From NCBI RefSeq assembly GCF_905475395.1, contig NC_058338.1:96581435-96645434 (forward strand): DNA of 64,000 bases. Direction: 5' to 3'. The number at the start of each line of letters is the position of its first letter. Position 1 is the stretch's first letter. Made by a program: the position numbers and the translations under genes. Origin of the DNA: Chrysoperla carnea. Its lineage: Eukaryota > Arthropoda > Insecta > Neuroptera > Chrysopidae. Under the pieces are notes generated by a model, which had not been told where the DNA came from, did no database searches, and was given only the letters and a program-made list of their open reading frames with translations. This document shows, one piece after another, positions 20,177 through 31,118 of this stretch.

Positions 20177-23100
20177 ATGGAAGAAATGGAACCTCACATT
20201 TATTTTACACCGACAAATCGGGTAAATGAAATATATAAAAGTGTTAGATTGGAACACTTAGATGAAGAACTAAAACAAGAAATTTTTGAATTATTAATAA
20301 AATATAAAGAGTTACCCAAATTAAGTAATGATGAACCGGGTCAAGCAATTGGATTTCAACACAAAATCGATACAACAGATGATCAACCCATTAAAAACAA
20401 AATATACCCATTACCAGAAATCCACCGACAAGAAGCGGATAGGCAAATTAAAGAACTACTAGAAATGAATATTATTAGGGAAAGCGAAAGCCAATACAAT
20501 TGTCCAGTTTGGATTGTACCAAAGAAAGAAGATGCAAGTGGAAAAAAGAAATGGAGAATGGTTATCGATTATAGAAAATTGAATGAAAAAACTATTCCCA
20601 ATAATTATCCCTTGCCTAATATAAACGAAATACTGGGAAAATTAAATGGAAACTCATACTTTACAACCATCGATTTGGCTAGTGGATATCATCAAATTCC
20701 AATTAAAGAAAGTGACATTCATAAAACAGCATTCTCTGTTAATGGAGAACACTACGAATTTGTACGAATGCCTTTTGGTTTGATAAACGCGCCAGCAAAA
20801 TTCCAAACAATGATGAATAAAATATTAAAACAAGAAATAGGGAAAACATGTCTGGTTTATTTGGATGACATAATAATCTTTGGAAAAACGAAAGAAGAAC
20901 ACTTGAATAATATCGATCGAATATTTAAAATCATAAAACAAAATGGATTAAAAATACAACTGAATAAATGTGAATTCTTGAAAGATAACATAGAATACCT
21001 TGGACATACATTCACAACGAAAGGAATTCTACCAAATAATAAGAAAATCGAAGCTATACAAAATGCGCCTGTACCCAACAACATGAAGCAAGTACGACAA
21101 TTTCTTGGACTAGCTGGATATTATCGAAAATTTATTAAAAACTATGCTAAACTTACAAAACCATTAACAACATTATTAATGAAGGAAAAGAAATTTGAAT
21201 GGACACCAAAATGCCAGAAAGCTTTCGAAAAAGTTAAAGCAGAATTAACTACGAGTCCGATACTAATACATCCAGACTTAACCAAAGAATTCAGAATCAC
21301 AACAGACGCATCAAATGAAGCTATAGGAGGAGTTTTGTCTCAAGAAATAGGCGGAAAGGATCATCCTATCGCATTTTATTCACAAACCCTCATAGCAGCT
21401 GAACGAAATTATACCACTACGGAAAAGGAATGTTTAGCAATCATTAAAACAATTAAACACTTCCATCAATTTTTATATGGAAAAAAAATTTTAATTCTCA
21501 CGGATCATCGCCCCTTAATATGGCTACACAACGTCATAGATCCGAGCAGTAGATTAATAAGATGGAGACTAAAATTGTTGGAATACCAGTATGAAATCAA
21601 ATATAAAGAAGGGAGATTAAATACTAATGCTGATTACCTAAGTAGGATTTATTCAATAACTACGGAAAAAGAAAATTTGGAAAATTTCAATAAAATGGTA
21701 AAATTTATACCTACTAGAATTAAATGGGAAAAACAAGACATCTCTAAAGTAAAATATTTACTATTTGTTACGAATAACAATAATAAAATGCACTTAAAAA
21801 GATACCTGGAAGAAAATACTGATTATAGTAATAGAGAAAAGAGAACTCTGGGAGAATTAAGTATCCTACAAAATAAAAACAATTATACTCAAACTATTTA
21901 TTCATTGATAGTGGCAAACGAAAAAGAAGAAATTAATATACCACTACTATTTAGAGCTTTACATGTTCTAAAATATGAATATAATGTACCAGAAATCATT
22001 TGTTTTGATTTCATCACTAAAGGAAAACAGCAGAAGATGCTATTAAAATTATTTTATTACTTTTTTGAAGAAAATTTTTGGATATTGAATGACACGTCTA
22101 TACCAAATAAATATTTCGATAATAAATCGTCTAAAACGACATTGAAAAATAATCAAGAGATAGTAGAACTAGAAGATAGTAGCGACGAAGAAGAAAATAG
22201 TGAAGCTACACAAAGCCAAAACAAAGATGTAATCATCGACTTAGAAGAAGAAGAAGTGAATAAACAAATGAAAGAAAGAATTAAAACGGATACACCGCTA
22301 GAATTGGAAACCACATTGTTGATACGGATGATATGTGATTTAAATACATATAATGATAATTACTCATATTTCTCAAAACACGTAAATATTGACGAAATTG
22401 GAGAAATAAGAAGAGGAGCATTCAAAATAATGAAAAATATAAAACATCCTCATCAAAAGATAATAATATATTACTTTAAAAATTACTTCGACGAAGAAGA
22501 CGATTATATAAATTTAAATAGTGATTTAAAAATATTAAATCAAATATTTAGTGAACTAAAAATTAAAACATTAAGTATTCTTAACGAAAATAATAATCAA
22601 ATAAAAGAAGCATATTCAAATAACTTAAAAGAAATCAATTTACATTATTGTGAAGAATTAAAAACTGTCATAACTGATCCTGAGTTAAAGCGACAAATAC
22701 TAAGAGAATATCACAACGACTCCACTGGAGGACATACAGGATTGAACCGTACATATATGAAGATAAGAGAAAAATATACATGGAAAAATATGAAAAGGGA
22801 AATTGAACAGTACATTCAGTCATACCATGAATGTCAAGTAAATAAAGCCAATAACCAACCAACAAAACTACCAATGGTTATTACTTCCACGGCGAATACA
22901 TTTAATGAAATAATCGAAATGGATATATTAGGACCATTTCCGGAAACGAAAAATGAAAACCGATATATTTTGGTTATAAGGGACAATTTAACCAAATTCA
23001 CGCAACTCTATCCTACTCCGAATAAATCAGGAGAAACCATCGCTCTGAAATATTTAAAATATTGCTTTACTTTTGGTTACCCTAACGTTATCTTAACCGA

Positions 23101-23527
23101 TCAAGGAGGAGAATTTATAAATGAAATATTAAAAGACATAAATGCAATAATGCAAACAAAACATAAGATCGCAACATCGTACCATCCACAAACGAATGGC
23201 TCTGTTGAAAAGATGAACCAAGTTATCAAAGAATATTTAAGAAGTTATGTTAATGAATGTAAAGATAATTGCGACGAATTGGTCGATACTTGTGCTTACG
23301 CTTACAACACGACACAATGTGTATCTACGGGAGAATACCCATATCGACTTACATTTGGAAAAACCCCAAGAGATCTAAATTTACAACGCTACAGAACCTA
23401 TGATGAATACTTAAAGAACATATTACAAAAATCAGAATTCAGCAGACAACGAGCAAAAGAAAATTTAACTAAATCGAAGGAGAAAAGCAAAGTCAAATAT
23501 GTTAAAAGTACAATTGCAATCTCATAG
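20177..23527 (+). CDS. Gypsy-A RT-RNase H-integrase open frame
   Basis: An unbroken frame of 1,116 codons whose last residues come from the Copia-D LTR. RT motif A is TIDLASGYHQIP (about 20669-20704) and the catalytic site is VYLDDIIIFG (20855-20884). RNase H has FRITTDASNEA (21290-21322), TEKECLAII and LTDHRPLIWL. A spacer of about 350 residues follows. The integrase zinc domain (22709-22850) has TyrHisGluCys where CysHisGluCys is expected (TAC 22823-22825). Core acids are in EMDILGPF, LTDQGGEF and NGSVEKMN. A frameshift near 20150-20177 separates it from the protease tail. Apart from the truncated ends it is well preserved. Confidence 0.9.
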   Translation: MEEMEPHIYFTPTNRVNEIYKSVRLEHLDEELKQEIFELLIKYKELPKLSNDEPGQAIGFQHKIDTTDDQPIKNKIYPLPEIHRQEADRQIKELLEMNIIRESESQYNCPVWIVPKKEDASGKKKWRMVIDYRKLNEKTIPNNYPLPNINEILGKLNGNSYFTTIDLASGYHQIPIKESDIHKTAFSVNGEHYEFVRMPFGLINAPAKFQTMMNKILKQEIGKTCLVYLDDIIIFGKTKEEHLNNIDRIFKIIKQNGLKIQLNKCEFLKDNIEYLGHTFTTKGILPNNKKIEAIQNAPVPNNMKQVRQFLGLAGYYRKFIKNYAKLTKPLTTLLMKEKKFEWTPKCQKAFEKVKAELTTSPILIHPDLTKEFRITTDASNEAIGGVLSQEIGGKDHPIAFYSQTLIAAERNYTTTEKECLAIIKTIKHFHQFLYGKKILILTDHRPLIWLHNVIDPSSRLIRWRLKLLEYQYEIKYKEGRLNTNADYLSRIYSITTEKENLENFNKMVKFIPTRIKWEKQDISKVKYLLFVTNNNNKMHLKRYLEENTDYSNREKRTLGELSILQNKNNYTQTIYSLIVANEKEEINIPLLFRALHVLKYEYNVPEIICFDFITKGKQQKMLLKLFYYFFEENFWILNDTSIPNKYFDNKSSKTTLKNNQEIVELEDSSDEEENSEATQSQNKDVIIDLEEEEVNKQMKERIKTDTPLELETTLLIRMICDLNTYNDNYSYFSKHVNIDEIGEIRRGAFKIMKNIKHPHQKIIIYYFKNYFDEEDDYINLNSDLKILNQIFSELKIKTLSILNENNNQIKEAYSNNLKEINLHYCEELKTVITDPELKRQILREYHNDSTGGHTGLNRTYMKIREKYTWKNMKREIEQYIQSYHECQVNKANNQPTKLPMVITSTANTFNEIIEMDILGPFPETKNENRYILVIRDNLTKFTQLYPTPNKSGETIALKYLKYCFTFGYPNVILTDQGGEFINEILKDINAIMQTKHKIATSYHPQTNGSVEKMNQVIKEYLRSYVNECKDNCDELVDTCAYAYNTTQCVSTGEYPYRLTFGKTPRDLNLQRYRTYDEYLKNILQKSEFSRQRAKENLTKSKEKSKVKYVKSTIAIS

Positions 23528-23735
23528 ATGGCACTAGTGTGATGTAATTATTTTGTAATATGAGAGTAAGTGTGTGTGTGTTACTGAGTCATTGCAACCG
23601 GCATAGAATAGAGTCTGGTATTGTAAGTTGATCTGTAAACATCATGTCATTATGTATTTGGAATAATAATTTATTTAATAAAATATAATAATACTTTAAT
23701 TAAACTTAAAACTGTATTAATACTTTATTTCATCA
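23500..23735 (+). repeat. 5' LTR of Copia-D
   Basis: 236 bp, TGTTAAAAGT to ATTTCATCA; contains a GTGTGTGTGTG run at about 23568-23580. Identical by eye to 27774-28009. Confidence 0.95.
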
Positions 23736-23833
23736 GGGTTATGGGCCCAGGGCTTAACAGCTTCTAGAAAGTTAAGTTATTTTATACGTTTTAAGTGATT
23801 AAGTAAAAGCCGGAAACGTGGTTAAAAAATAAA

Positions 23834-25543
23834 ATGGCGTCGGTGTTGAAATATAACATTGTACCATTTGCGGGTGAAAATTTTAGTGCTTGGTCGTTTC
23901 GGTTGAAAAGTATCCTGCGGGAAAGTAACGTAATAAGCGCAATTGAAGATAGTGAATATTCGAAGAATAATGAAAATAAAGAAGGTGAATCTCGAGCGCA
24001 AGCTTTGTTAATTAATAGCCTTGCGGATAGTCATTTGGAATACGTGAAAGAAAAGGAAACGGCATATGATATGTTTGTAAATCTGGAAGCGAACTTCAAA
24101 AATAAAAGTGTAAGAAGTCGCTTATTTTTAAGGAGACAACTGAGTCAAACCAAATACAACGAAGCCAACAGCTTGAAGGAACACTTGGTAAAGTTAGAAC
24201 AGTTTTTTAATGAATTAAAAGATGCTGATAGTCTGTTAACGGAAGAAGAAAAAATTGATTATGTATTGTTGTCTATGCCACCAGCATATGAATCGGTAGT
24301 AACAGCTTTAGAAACTGTGCAAGATCTAAAATATGATTTTGTCAAGATTAGATTATTAGGTGAAGAAGAAAAAAGAAAAAAATTGCACAATAATAATGAA
24401 TCGTCAAATGTGAATAGTAATTGTGCTTTTAATTGTTATAAATGTGGCAAACCTGGCCATAAAAAGTTCCAGTGTTGGTCACAAACCAGAGATGGAAAAG
24501 GAAGAAAATTTAACGACAGATCAAGAGGAAATAAAACGTCAACTAGACCAACAGGTAGAGGATCCAGAGGGAGCAGTTTTCAAGTTGGTGAAGAAAAAGA
24601 AGAAAGAAAAATAGCATTTATGGTAGAAAATAGTGATAGTGTTTCTATGATGTGTAATTCAACAATGAAAGTAATAAATTGGTGTATTGATTCAGGTTGT
24701 TCAGATCACCTGACAAATGATAAAAGTGTTTTTAGTGAATATAGTGATTTAAAATATCCCAAGAAGATATCGGCAGCTAAGAATGGAGTTGAGCTGGAAG
24801 CTGTAGGAATAGGTGATATAAAGGTGAATAAATCTATGTATGTGAAATTTTCATCTACTATTAAAAATGTGTACTATGTTCCTAATTTAAGAAAAAATTT
24901 GTTATCAGTTTCTAGATTAGAATCAAATAATATGTCTGTTATTTTTGAGAAAAATGAAATGAGGGCTTCAATCGGAAATGAAGTTGTTCTGCGGGGTTGT
25001 AAAAAAGGTTCATTATATTTGGTGGAAACTGAGGTCGATAAAAGTAATATGCGGGGATATTATACAGGTTCTGATAGCCAAAAGTGTGGGGATATTAACG
25101 ATCTAAATTTGTGGCATAAAAGAATGGCGCATTTAGGGATAGAAAACTTAAAAAATTTGAGCAAAAATAATTTAGTTAAAGGAGTACCTAATTTAGGGAA
25201 TTTCGAAAGTTTGGTTTGTGAACCATGCATTTTAGGTAAAATGACGAGAAAACCTTTTAATAATTCGAGATATAGGGCGAAAAAACCATTAGAGTTAGTT
25301 CATACAGATGTTTGCGGACCTATAACTCCGACTACTTGGGACGGTAAAAATTATTTTGTGTCATTCATAGATTATTACACACATATGGTAGTTGTTTATT
25401 TAATTGAGAAAAAATCGGAAGTTTTTGAAAAATTCAAAGAATACTATAACTTAGTGACGAAACATTTTGATTCAAACTTGTTAAAATTAAGATCAGATAA
25501 TGGTCGTGAATATATAAAAGAAAGAATTTCAAAATTTCTGTAG
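23834..25543 (+). pseudogene. Copia-D Gag-protease-integrase (first frame)
   Basis: A 569-codon frame starting MASVLKYNIVPFAGENF. Gag with a Copia-type start, zinc knuckle CYKCGKPGHKKFQC (24436-24477), Arg/Gly-rich basic stretch, protease CIDSGCSDHLT (24684-24716), pre-integrase LWHKRMAHLG and CEPCILGKMTRKPF, integrase HTDVCGP (25300-25320) and LRSDNGREY (25488-25514). The frame ends at 25543 because of a single-base loss in a T run near 25532-25536. Confidence 0.9.
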
Positions 25544-25934
25544 GGATCGTGGTATTAGAATGATTTATACGGCTGCGTATAACCCAGAACTGAATGGAGT
25601 CGCGGAAAGAATGAATCGTACAATTGTGGAAAAGGCGAGAACGGTTTTAATAGATTCAAAATTAAATAAAGAAATGTGGGGTGAAGCTGTGTATTATTCT
25701 GTCTATATAACGAATAGAAGTCCAACAGTGGCAGTAAATGTAACTCCTGTTGAATTGTGGGACGGAAGAAAACCGGATTTATCAAATCTTAAAGTTTTCG
25801 GTTGTGACGCGTTTAATCACGTTCCATCTCAACTAAGAACGAAACTTGATGCCAAAGGGAAAAAATTAATTATGGTTGGGTACGCTCCGTCAGGATATCG
25901 TTTATGGGATTCGAAAAATAAAAAATTATTATAG
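25536..25934 (+). pseudogene. Copia-D integrase C-terminal segment (second frame)
   Basis: Continues in the next frame with the catalytic Glu in NPELNGVAERMN (about 25581-25616), GEAVYYSVYITNRSP, VFGCDAF and GYAPSGYRLWD. It ends at 25934 after a second single-base loss in an A run near 25919-25924. Confidence 0.9.
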
Positions 25935-25942
25935 GTCGAAAC

Positions 25943-27754
25943 GTGATTTTTGATGAAAAGAAAAATGTAAATTCGGATAGTATTAGTATCGAAAAGGAGT
26001 TGGTATGTGTTAAAGAAAAAAGGGAAACGAATGAACGTGAATTAAAAGACGAAAATGATATTAATGAGGATATAGAAACTCAAGACGAACAAACACCGGG
26101 TATTGCTGAAACGCGAAGTGGTAGAAAGGTTAAAAAACCAGGTTGGTTAGGAAACTATACAAATTTTTGTGAAGACGAAAACATGTTTGCATTTTACGGG
26201 TTTGATCAGAATGGTGTAGACGGGATACCGAAAAACGTTGAAGAAGTAGAAACGTGTTTAGATAGGGATTTTTGGAAAAATGCGATGAAAGAAGAGTTAG
26301 AAATTTTAAACGAAAGAGATACTTGGGAAATAGTTGAAAAACCGGTTAACGTAAAAATAATCGAAACAAGATGGGTTTTTACAAAAAAGAATGTAGGGAC
26401 GAAGGATGAAATTTTTAAGGCACGTTTAGTAGTCAAAGGGTTTCAACAGATAGATCAACAGGATGAAATCTATTCACCTGTTCTAAGGTTCCAAACTTTA
26501 CGGATTTTATTGGCTATAGCGGCGCAAAAAAATTTCGATTTTTGTCAAATGGATGTTAAAAGTGCGTTTTTGTATGGGAAAATTAAAGAGGAAGTTTATT
26601 TAAAACCACCGATAGGTGTTAAAATTAAAGATAGCCAAGTATTAAAATTAAAAAAATCTTTATATGGTTTAAGAAAATCTCCAAAATATTGGTACGATTT
26701 ATTTAATGAAGTTATGATTGAATATGGATTTCATAGATCGGAAAATGATTACTGCGTATACATTAAAAGTGATAATTTGTATTTGTTATTATACGTCGAT
26801 GATTTGCTTATCTTAAGTAACAATCAAAATGAAATGATAAAAATTAAAGAGTTTTTAAGGTCAAAATTTAAAATGAAAGATTTGGGAAATCAAAACTTAA
26901 AGTATTTGGGAATTCGTATAAATAAAGTAAATTCAAACATATTCATTGATCAATCCGAGTATTTACAAAAAATTATATTAATGTATGGTATGGAAAATTG
27001 TAATTCATCGGATTCTCCGATGGAGGTAAATTTCAAAATAGATTCAAATTGTAAGGTAGATTTGAGTTTAGAACATAAATGTAGATCGTTGATAGGATCA
27101 CTCATGTATGCTACTATAGGTACAAGACCAGATTTGGCACAACCTGTGTATTATTTGGGTAGATTCCAACATAAGCCTAGTAATGAACTATGGGCGGCAT
27201 TAAAAAGAATATTACGGTATGTGAAGGGAACGACTCATTTGGGGTTGAAGTTTTCATTTTGTGATAATATTAGAACATTAATAGGGTATGCAGATGCTAA
27301 TTGGGGAGGTAATGATGACAGAAAATCAACGTCAGGTTATATATTTAAATTGTATAATAATTCAATAATGTGGAAATCAAAAAAACAAAGTACGGTTGCT
27401 CTAAGTTCCACTGAATCAGAATATATTTCTCTTTGTGAAGCAACAGTTGAAGGTTGCTGGATATTAAAAATGTTAAATGATTTAAATGTGAACATTTCAA
27501 ATGTATTAATATATGAAGATAATAAGAGTACAATATTAACTGCTAAGAATCCTGATCAGAAAAGATTAAAACATATAGACATTAAGTATAATTTTGTGAA
27601 ACAAAAGGTAGAAGAGGGAGTATTAGAATTACAATATATAAAAACAACACAGCAATTAGCCGATATGTTAACAAAACCTGTTAAAAAAGATTTTTTAAAA
27701 TATGTAATTGATAATTTGGGTTTGGTTAGTGTAGAAAATAAAATTTGTAAATGA
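25943..27754 (+). pseudogene. Copia-D RT and RNase H (third frame)
   Basis: A 603-codon open stretch with RT TRWVFTKKN, KARLVVKGFQQ, motif A CQMDVKSAFLYG (about 26547-26580), catalytic LLLYVDDLLILS (26781-26817), RNase H IGYADANWGG, STESEYISLCEA and EDNKSTIL, ending QLADMLTKPVK near the purine tract. All catalytic residues are present, so only two one-base gaps separate the three frames. Confidence 0.9.
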
Positions 27755-27773
27755 ATTTGCAATTGAGGGAGAG

Positions 27774-28009
27774 TGTTAAAAGTACAATTGCAATCTCATA
27801 GATGGCACTAGTGTGATGTAATTATTTTGTAATATGAGAGTAAGTGTGTGTGTGTTACTGAGTCATTGCAACCGGCATAGAATAGAGTCTGGTATTGTAA
27901 GTTGATCTGTAAACATCATGTCATTATGTATTTGGAATAATAATTTATTTAATAAAATATAATAATACTTTAATTAAACTTAAAACTGTATTAATACTTT
28001 ATTTCATCA
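27774..28009 (+). repeat. 3' LTR of Copia-D
   Basis: 236 bp, matches the 5' LTR without visible difference. Confidence 0.95.
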
Positions 28010-28221
28010 ACAATAAAATTAAAACAAGCAAAATTAAAGTAGGAGATTTTGTAACAATAAATTTTAAGGGAAGACAAAGCAAACTCAATAGGCAAAACAA
28101 TGGCCTGTATAAAGTATTAAAAATTACCGAAAATAATGCTACCCTACAAATATCATCAACTACAACAAAAGAATACCATTTAAATTTACTCAGAAAATAT
28201 ATTGTTCCAGATGAAATTTAA
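28010..28221 (+). CDS. Gypsy-A integrase C-terminal tail
   Basis: The end of the gypsy-A pol frame after the Copia-D insertion: KVGDFVTINFKG, NGLYKVLKI and LLRKYIVPDEI, then TAA at 28219-28221. This has the form of the integrase C-terminal (GPY/F-like) beta domain. It overlaps the env start by 11 bases. Confidence 0.8.
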
Positions 28222-30012
28222 AATAATATTATTCGCTATATTGTTACAAACCGTTACTGCATCGGAACCAAATTATGAAACGAAAAAGATCGCTAAAGGA
28301 TGAGGATTACTCTTCAAACACCTAGAAAATGCCGAAGTATGTACTAAGAAAATCTCTATATTATTAACATATAATATGACGATATTATACAACTATTATA
28401 AAAATATAAATCGTCACGTTGGAAAATTAAATGATATGTGCCAAAGTGATTAATTATAATAAGCAAATAGATTACTGTAAAAAGGAACACGCAAATCTGT
28501 TATATCTACTTACAAAAATCTACAAGAAACTATCTATATTATCTGAACACATAACGTTAAACAAAATACTCGATGGATTATCATATCCCATCAAATGGAT
28601 ATTTGGAACGCCGAATGCCGACGACACTAAATTTTACGACGAATCATTACATGATCTAATTAATAACAAGAAAACCGAAGATATAATTTTGAAGAATCAA
28701 GCTGATATTATGCCGCTACAGAAAATCTCGACAACAATTTGATAAAAATCAATAACCAATTAAATACGAACACAAAGAAGATAAATCAAATAAAAATTCA
28801 ACAAACGCATTGGAACAAACGAACTACCTCAGAGACTCAATGGATGATTTAGATGAAATGGTTTCAAATTACTTAAATGACTACAATCTTATCCAATATG
28901 GAACCGTCAACTACAATATCTTACCACCGTTACAATTCAAAGAAAAATTATACCAAATTGCAAAATCTTAAAAGTTACCGATCAGCCCCAAAAACATAAT
29001 GAATTTCTACGAATAATTCAAGCCTAGAGCTTTCATCCAAAATGACAAACCGAATGTAATATTAGACATTCCAACATGCAATCAATAATACCAATTATAC
29101 ACCGTTAATAATTTACCAATACCTACGAAGGAACACGTATTCTCATATATAGATTCTGAATATAATTATTTTCTATTAGAAATGGAAACAAACCAATATA
29201 GTCTTATAAAAGAATTGAATCAAGATATAATTCAATTGGAAACTACATATGTAATCTTGGAAAATTTACCATTCTACACAGCTACCGCCAATAGATGCGA
29301 AGAATTACTATTTTTCGAAAAAGGTATTGACAAAGAATGCCAATTTAACACAATTAATGCTAAAACAAATATTTGGGAAAAACTAAACAAACAAACTTGG
29401 CTATATGTTCTTACGGAACCTTTGGTAATGCAGATAAAATGTAATGAAGTTTTAACAGATATAATTTCCTTAAATGGAATAGGGACTTTAAAAATAAAAA
29501 CAAATTGCATAGCAATAAGTCCTATGGTCATACTAACTGCAGGAATTGAACCTGTCGAAAAATTAAACATTTCTTATGTAATATCTACATTAGGAACCCC
29601 AGATGAGTGTATCGAAAAAGAAACGGAATCTGACAATATTAAACTTCAAACAATAGATTTGGATAATCTAAACTTCGACAATTTGGACATCACATTGAAG
29701 AAACTAAAAGATCAAAAACAAATATTAGACGCACACCTAAAGGAACCATTTTTAGTGCATCAAGGATCAAATACAATCTCTATAATATTAAAATTACTAG
29801 GTGTAATAATTATAGCAGTTATCAGTATAAATATAATGAAATGGCTGGGCACTTGCCGATTACTAAGAAGGATGTTTAGAAGCAAAAAAAGTTGCACCAG
29901 TCCTTGTATTAAAGTCTGCCAGACATTAGTCTCTTGCGGGCGTGGATCAAGAGTCATCCATACACATGATGATGAACTCGATTTGGAAGAACTAGGAACC
30001 ACTCGAACCTGA
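28211..30012 (+). pseudogene. Gypsy-A envelope gene, broken
   Basis: Starts at ATG 28211, overlapping pol, with a hydrophobic N-terminus (FKIILFAILLQ) that fits a signal peptide. Breaks: TGA at 28301-28303, a frameshift near 28430-28450, and several stops between 28742 and 29182. Open pieces are 28431-28742 and 29182-30012. The last has a membrane segment (LLGVIIIAVISIN, about 29790-29850), a cytoplasmic tail with CRLLRRMFRSKKSC, and stop TGA at 30010-30012. Layout resembles the class of insect errantivirus/baculovirus F-like envelopes; I did not locate a convincing furin site. Not expected to be functional. Confidence 0.75.
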
Positions 30013-30035
30013 GTGTCTCCTTTTAACGGTCGGGG

Positions 30036-30914
30036 TGTTGTATAAGCCATAGACAATAAGGCTCATTGTATTAAATTAATTAATTAAGCAAATCAAGCAA
30101 AATATTATCTTATCAGTTACTTATTAAGCAAAATATTATCTTATCAAATTAATTATTATATGTGGACTACCCACACTTAAATAATATAATGTATTAAGTA
30201 ATTATTTCTTTTAACACGTATGATAATAAAATTATTATTCAAAATAAAAATTGTTTAAAATATAAACAATAAAAATTATTATAAATAAAAATTGTTTAAA
30301 ATATAAGCAATAAAAATTATTGTCCAAAATAGAATTATCTAAAATGTAATTCCAAGAATAGACATAAAATAAGGCAGGAAATCAAGCTATCAAAATTCAA
30401 TACACAGAAATTGATAATCGTTATGACTATTCTTCGAAATTAGAAAATATTGTACGTGTAATCACAGGATGTTGATTCCTGTGATTACACAGGAATCGTT
30501 ATTACTAATAGTTATACTAAACAAAATTTAAAGACAAAGGAAACCTTTGTCTAAAAACAGTATAAATACCAGCATCCAAACAAGCCAAAAACCACTCTTT
30601 GTTAACTCTTTGTTCAACTCTTAGTCTGACGCTAAGTTACGTTCAAGTATTGATTCAATTGTTAAAGTGTTCAATCTATTATTTTGTAAATAATAAAAAT
30701 ATTCAACTTAATAAAATTAATTAATTTAAAAATTATTCAAAATCTTATTATTTTCAACAACGCATTAAAAGTGAAGTAAATACAAATACAACGAACACTA
30801 AAGTTATCATCAACTTTATCCAAGAAGAAAACTATCAACATCAAGTGGAAGAACCATCCATTATTGACTTAGAGTCGCTCGATGTCAATTGTCGAGTGTA
30901 AACAATTCATTGAC
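30036..30914 (+). repeat. Gypsy-A LTR, first copy
   Basis: Begins about 30036 (TGTTGTATAAGCC) after the purine-rich CGGTCGGGG and ends before the primer-like TGGTGACAGCG at 30915. Longer than the second copy (31119-31837) because of AT-rich duplications (AAAATTGTTTAAAATATAA-type units, 30245-30320) and an inserted hairpin at 30456-30490. A TATAAATA lies at 30560-30567. Confidence 0.7.
30560..30567 (+). promoter_or_regulatory. Probable LTR TATA box
   Basis: TATAAATA in the first gypsy-A LTR; the second copy has the same motif at 31441-31448, with flanking CTTTGTCTAAAAACA conserved in both. Confidence 0.45.
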
Positions 30915-31118
30915 TGGTGACAGCGAAACTGCAACACAAGAACCAAAAACATTTTGGTATATTGGAACATCTCCGGGATATATCACATGCATTAAAGTCT
31001 GTCAGACGTTAGTTTCTTGAGGACGAGGATCAAGAGTCATCCATAAACATAATGATGAAGTCGATTTAGAAGAACTAGAAACCACTCGAACCTGAGTGTC
31101 TCCTTTTAACGGTCGGGG
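30915..31118 (+). mobile_element. Deleted gypsy-A unit between two LTRs
   Basis: Leader sequence (30915 to about 30988, TGGTGACAGCG... GGATATATCACATG) joins directly to the last ~105 bp of env (about 30989-31095, ending CTCGAACCTGA) and the purine tract. Everything else of the element is missing. The env tail carries an in-frame TGA where the first copy has TGC. Confidence 0.75.

Larger units (their letters stand above)
23500..28009 (+). mobile_element. Copia-D, young Ty1/copia element inserted in gypsy-A integrase
   Basis: LTRs 23500-23735 and 27774-28009 are both 236 bp and look identical base for base. The primer site GGTTATGGGCCCAG starts at 23737 and the purine tract TTGAGGGAGAG precedes the 3' LTR. 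The gypsy-A reading frame resumes on the far side, so this is a simple insertion, yet a clean 5-bp target duplication is not visible (AAATA left, ACAAT right). Confidence 0.95.
20077..30914 (+). mobile_element. Gypsy-A copy 2, env-bearing (errantivirus-like) Ty3/gypsy element, 5' end missing
   Basis: Starts inside the protease C-terminus (IIGNDFLRQNNAVIDY, 20082-20130), so the 5' LTR, Gag and most of protease are lost at the Copia-B junction. A long RT/RNase H/integrase frame, the integrase tail (28010-28221) and an env gene (28211-30012) follow, then an LTR (about 30036-30914). It is interrupted by Copia-D (23500-28009). Pol followed by a membrane-anchored env is the errantivirus layout. Confidence 0.85.

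Noticed and set aside
23494-28016. Target-site duplication of Copia-D
   Set aside because: AAATA on the left and ACAAT on the right do not match well enough to call.
28431-30012. A captured, working host env gene
   Set aside because: Several stops and frameshifts and a position inside a recognisable gypsy element; no evidence of host use.
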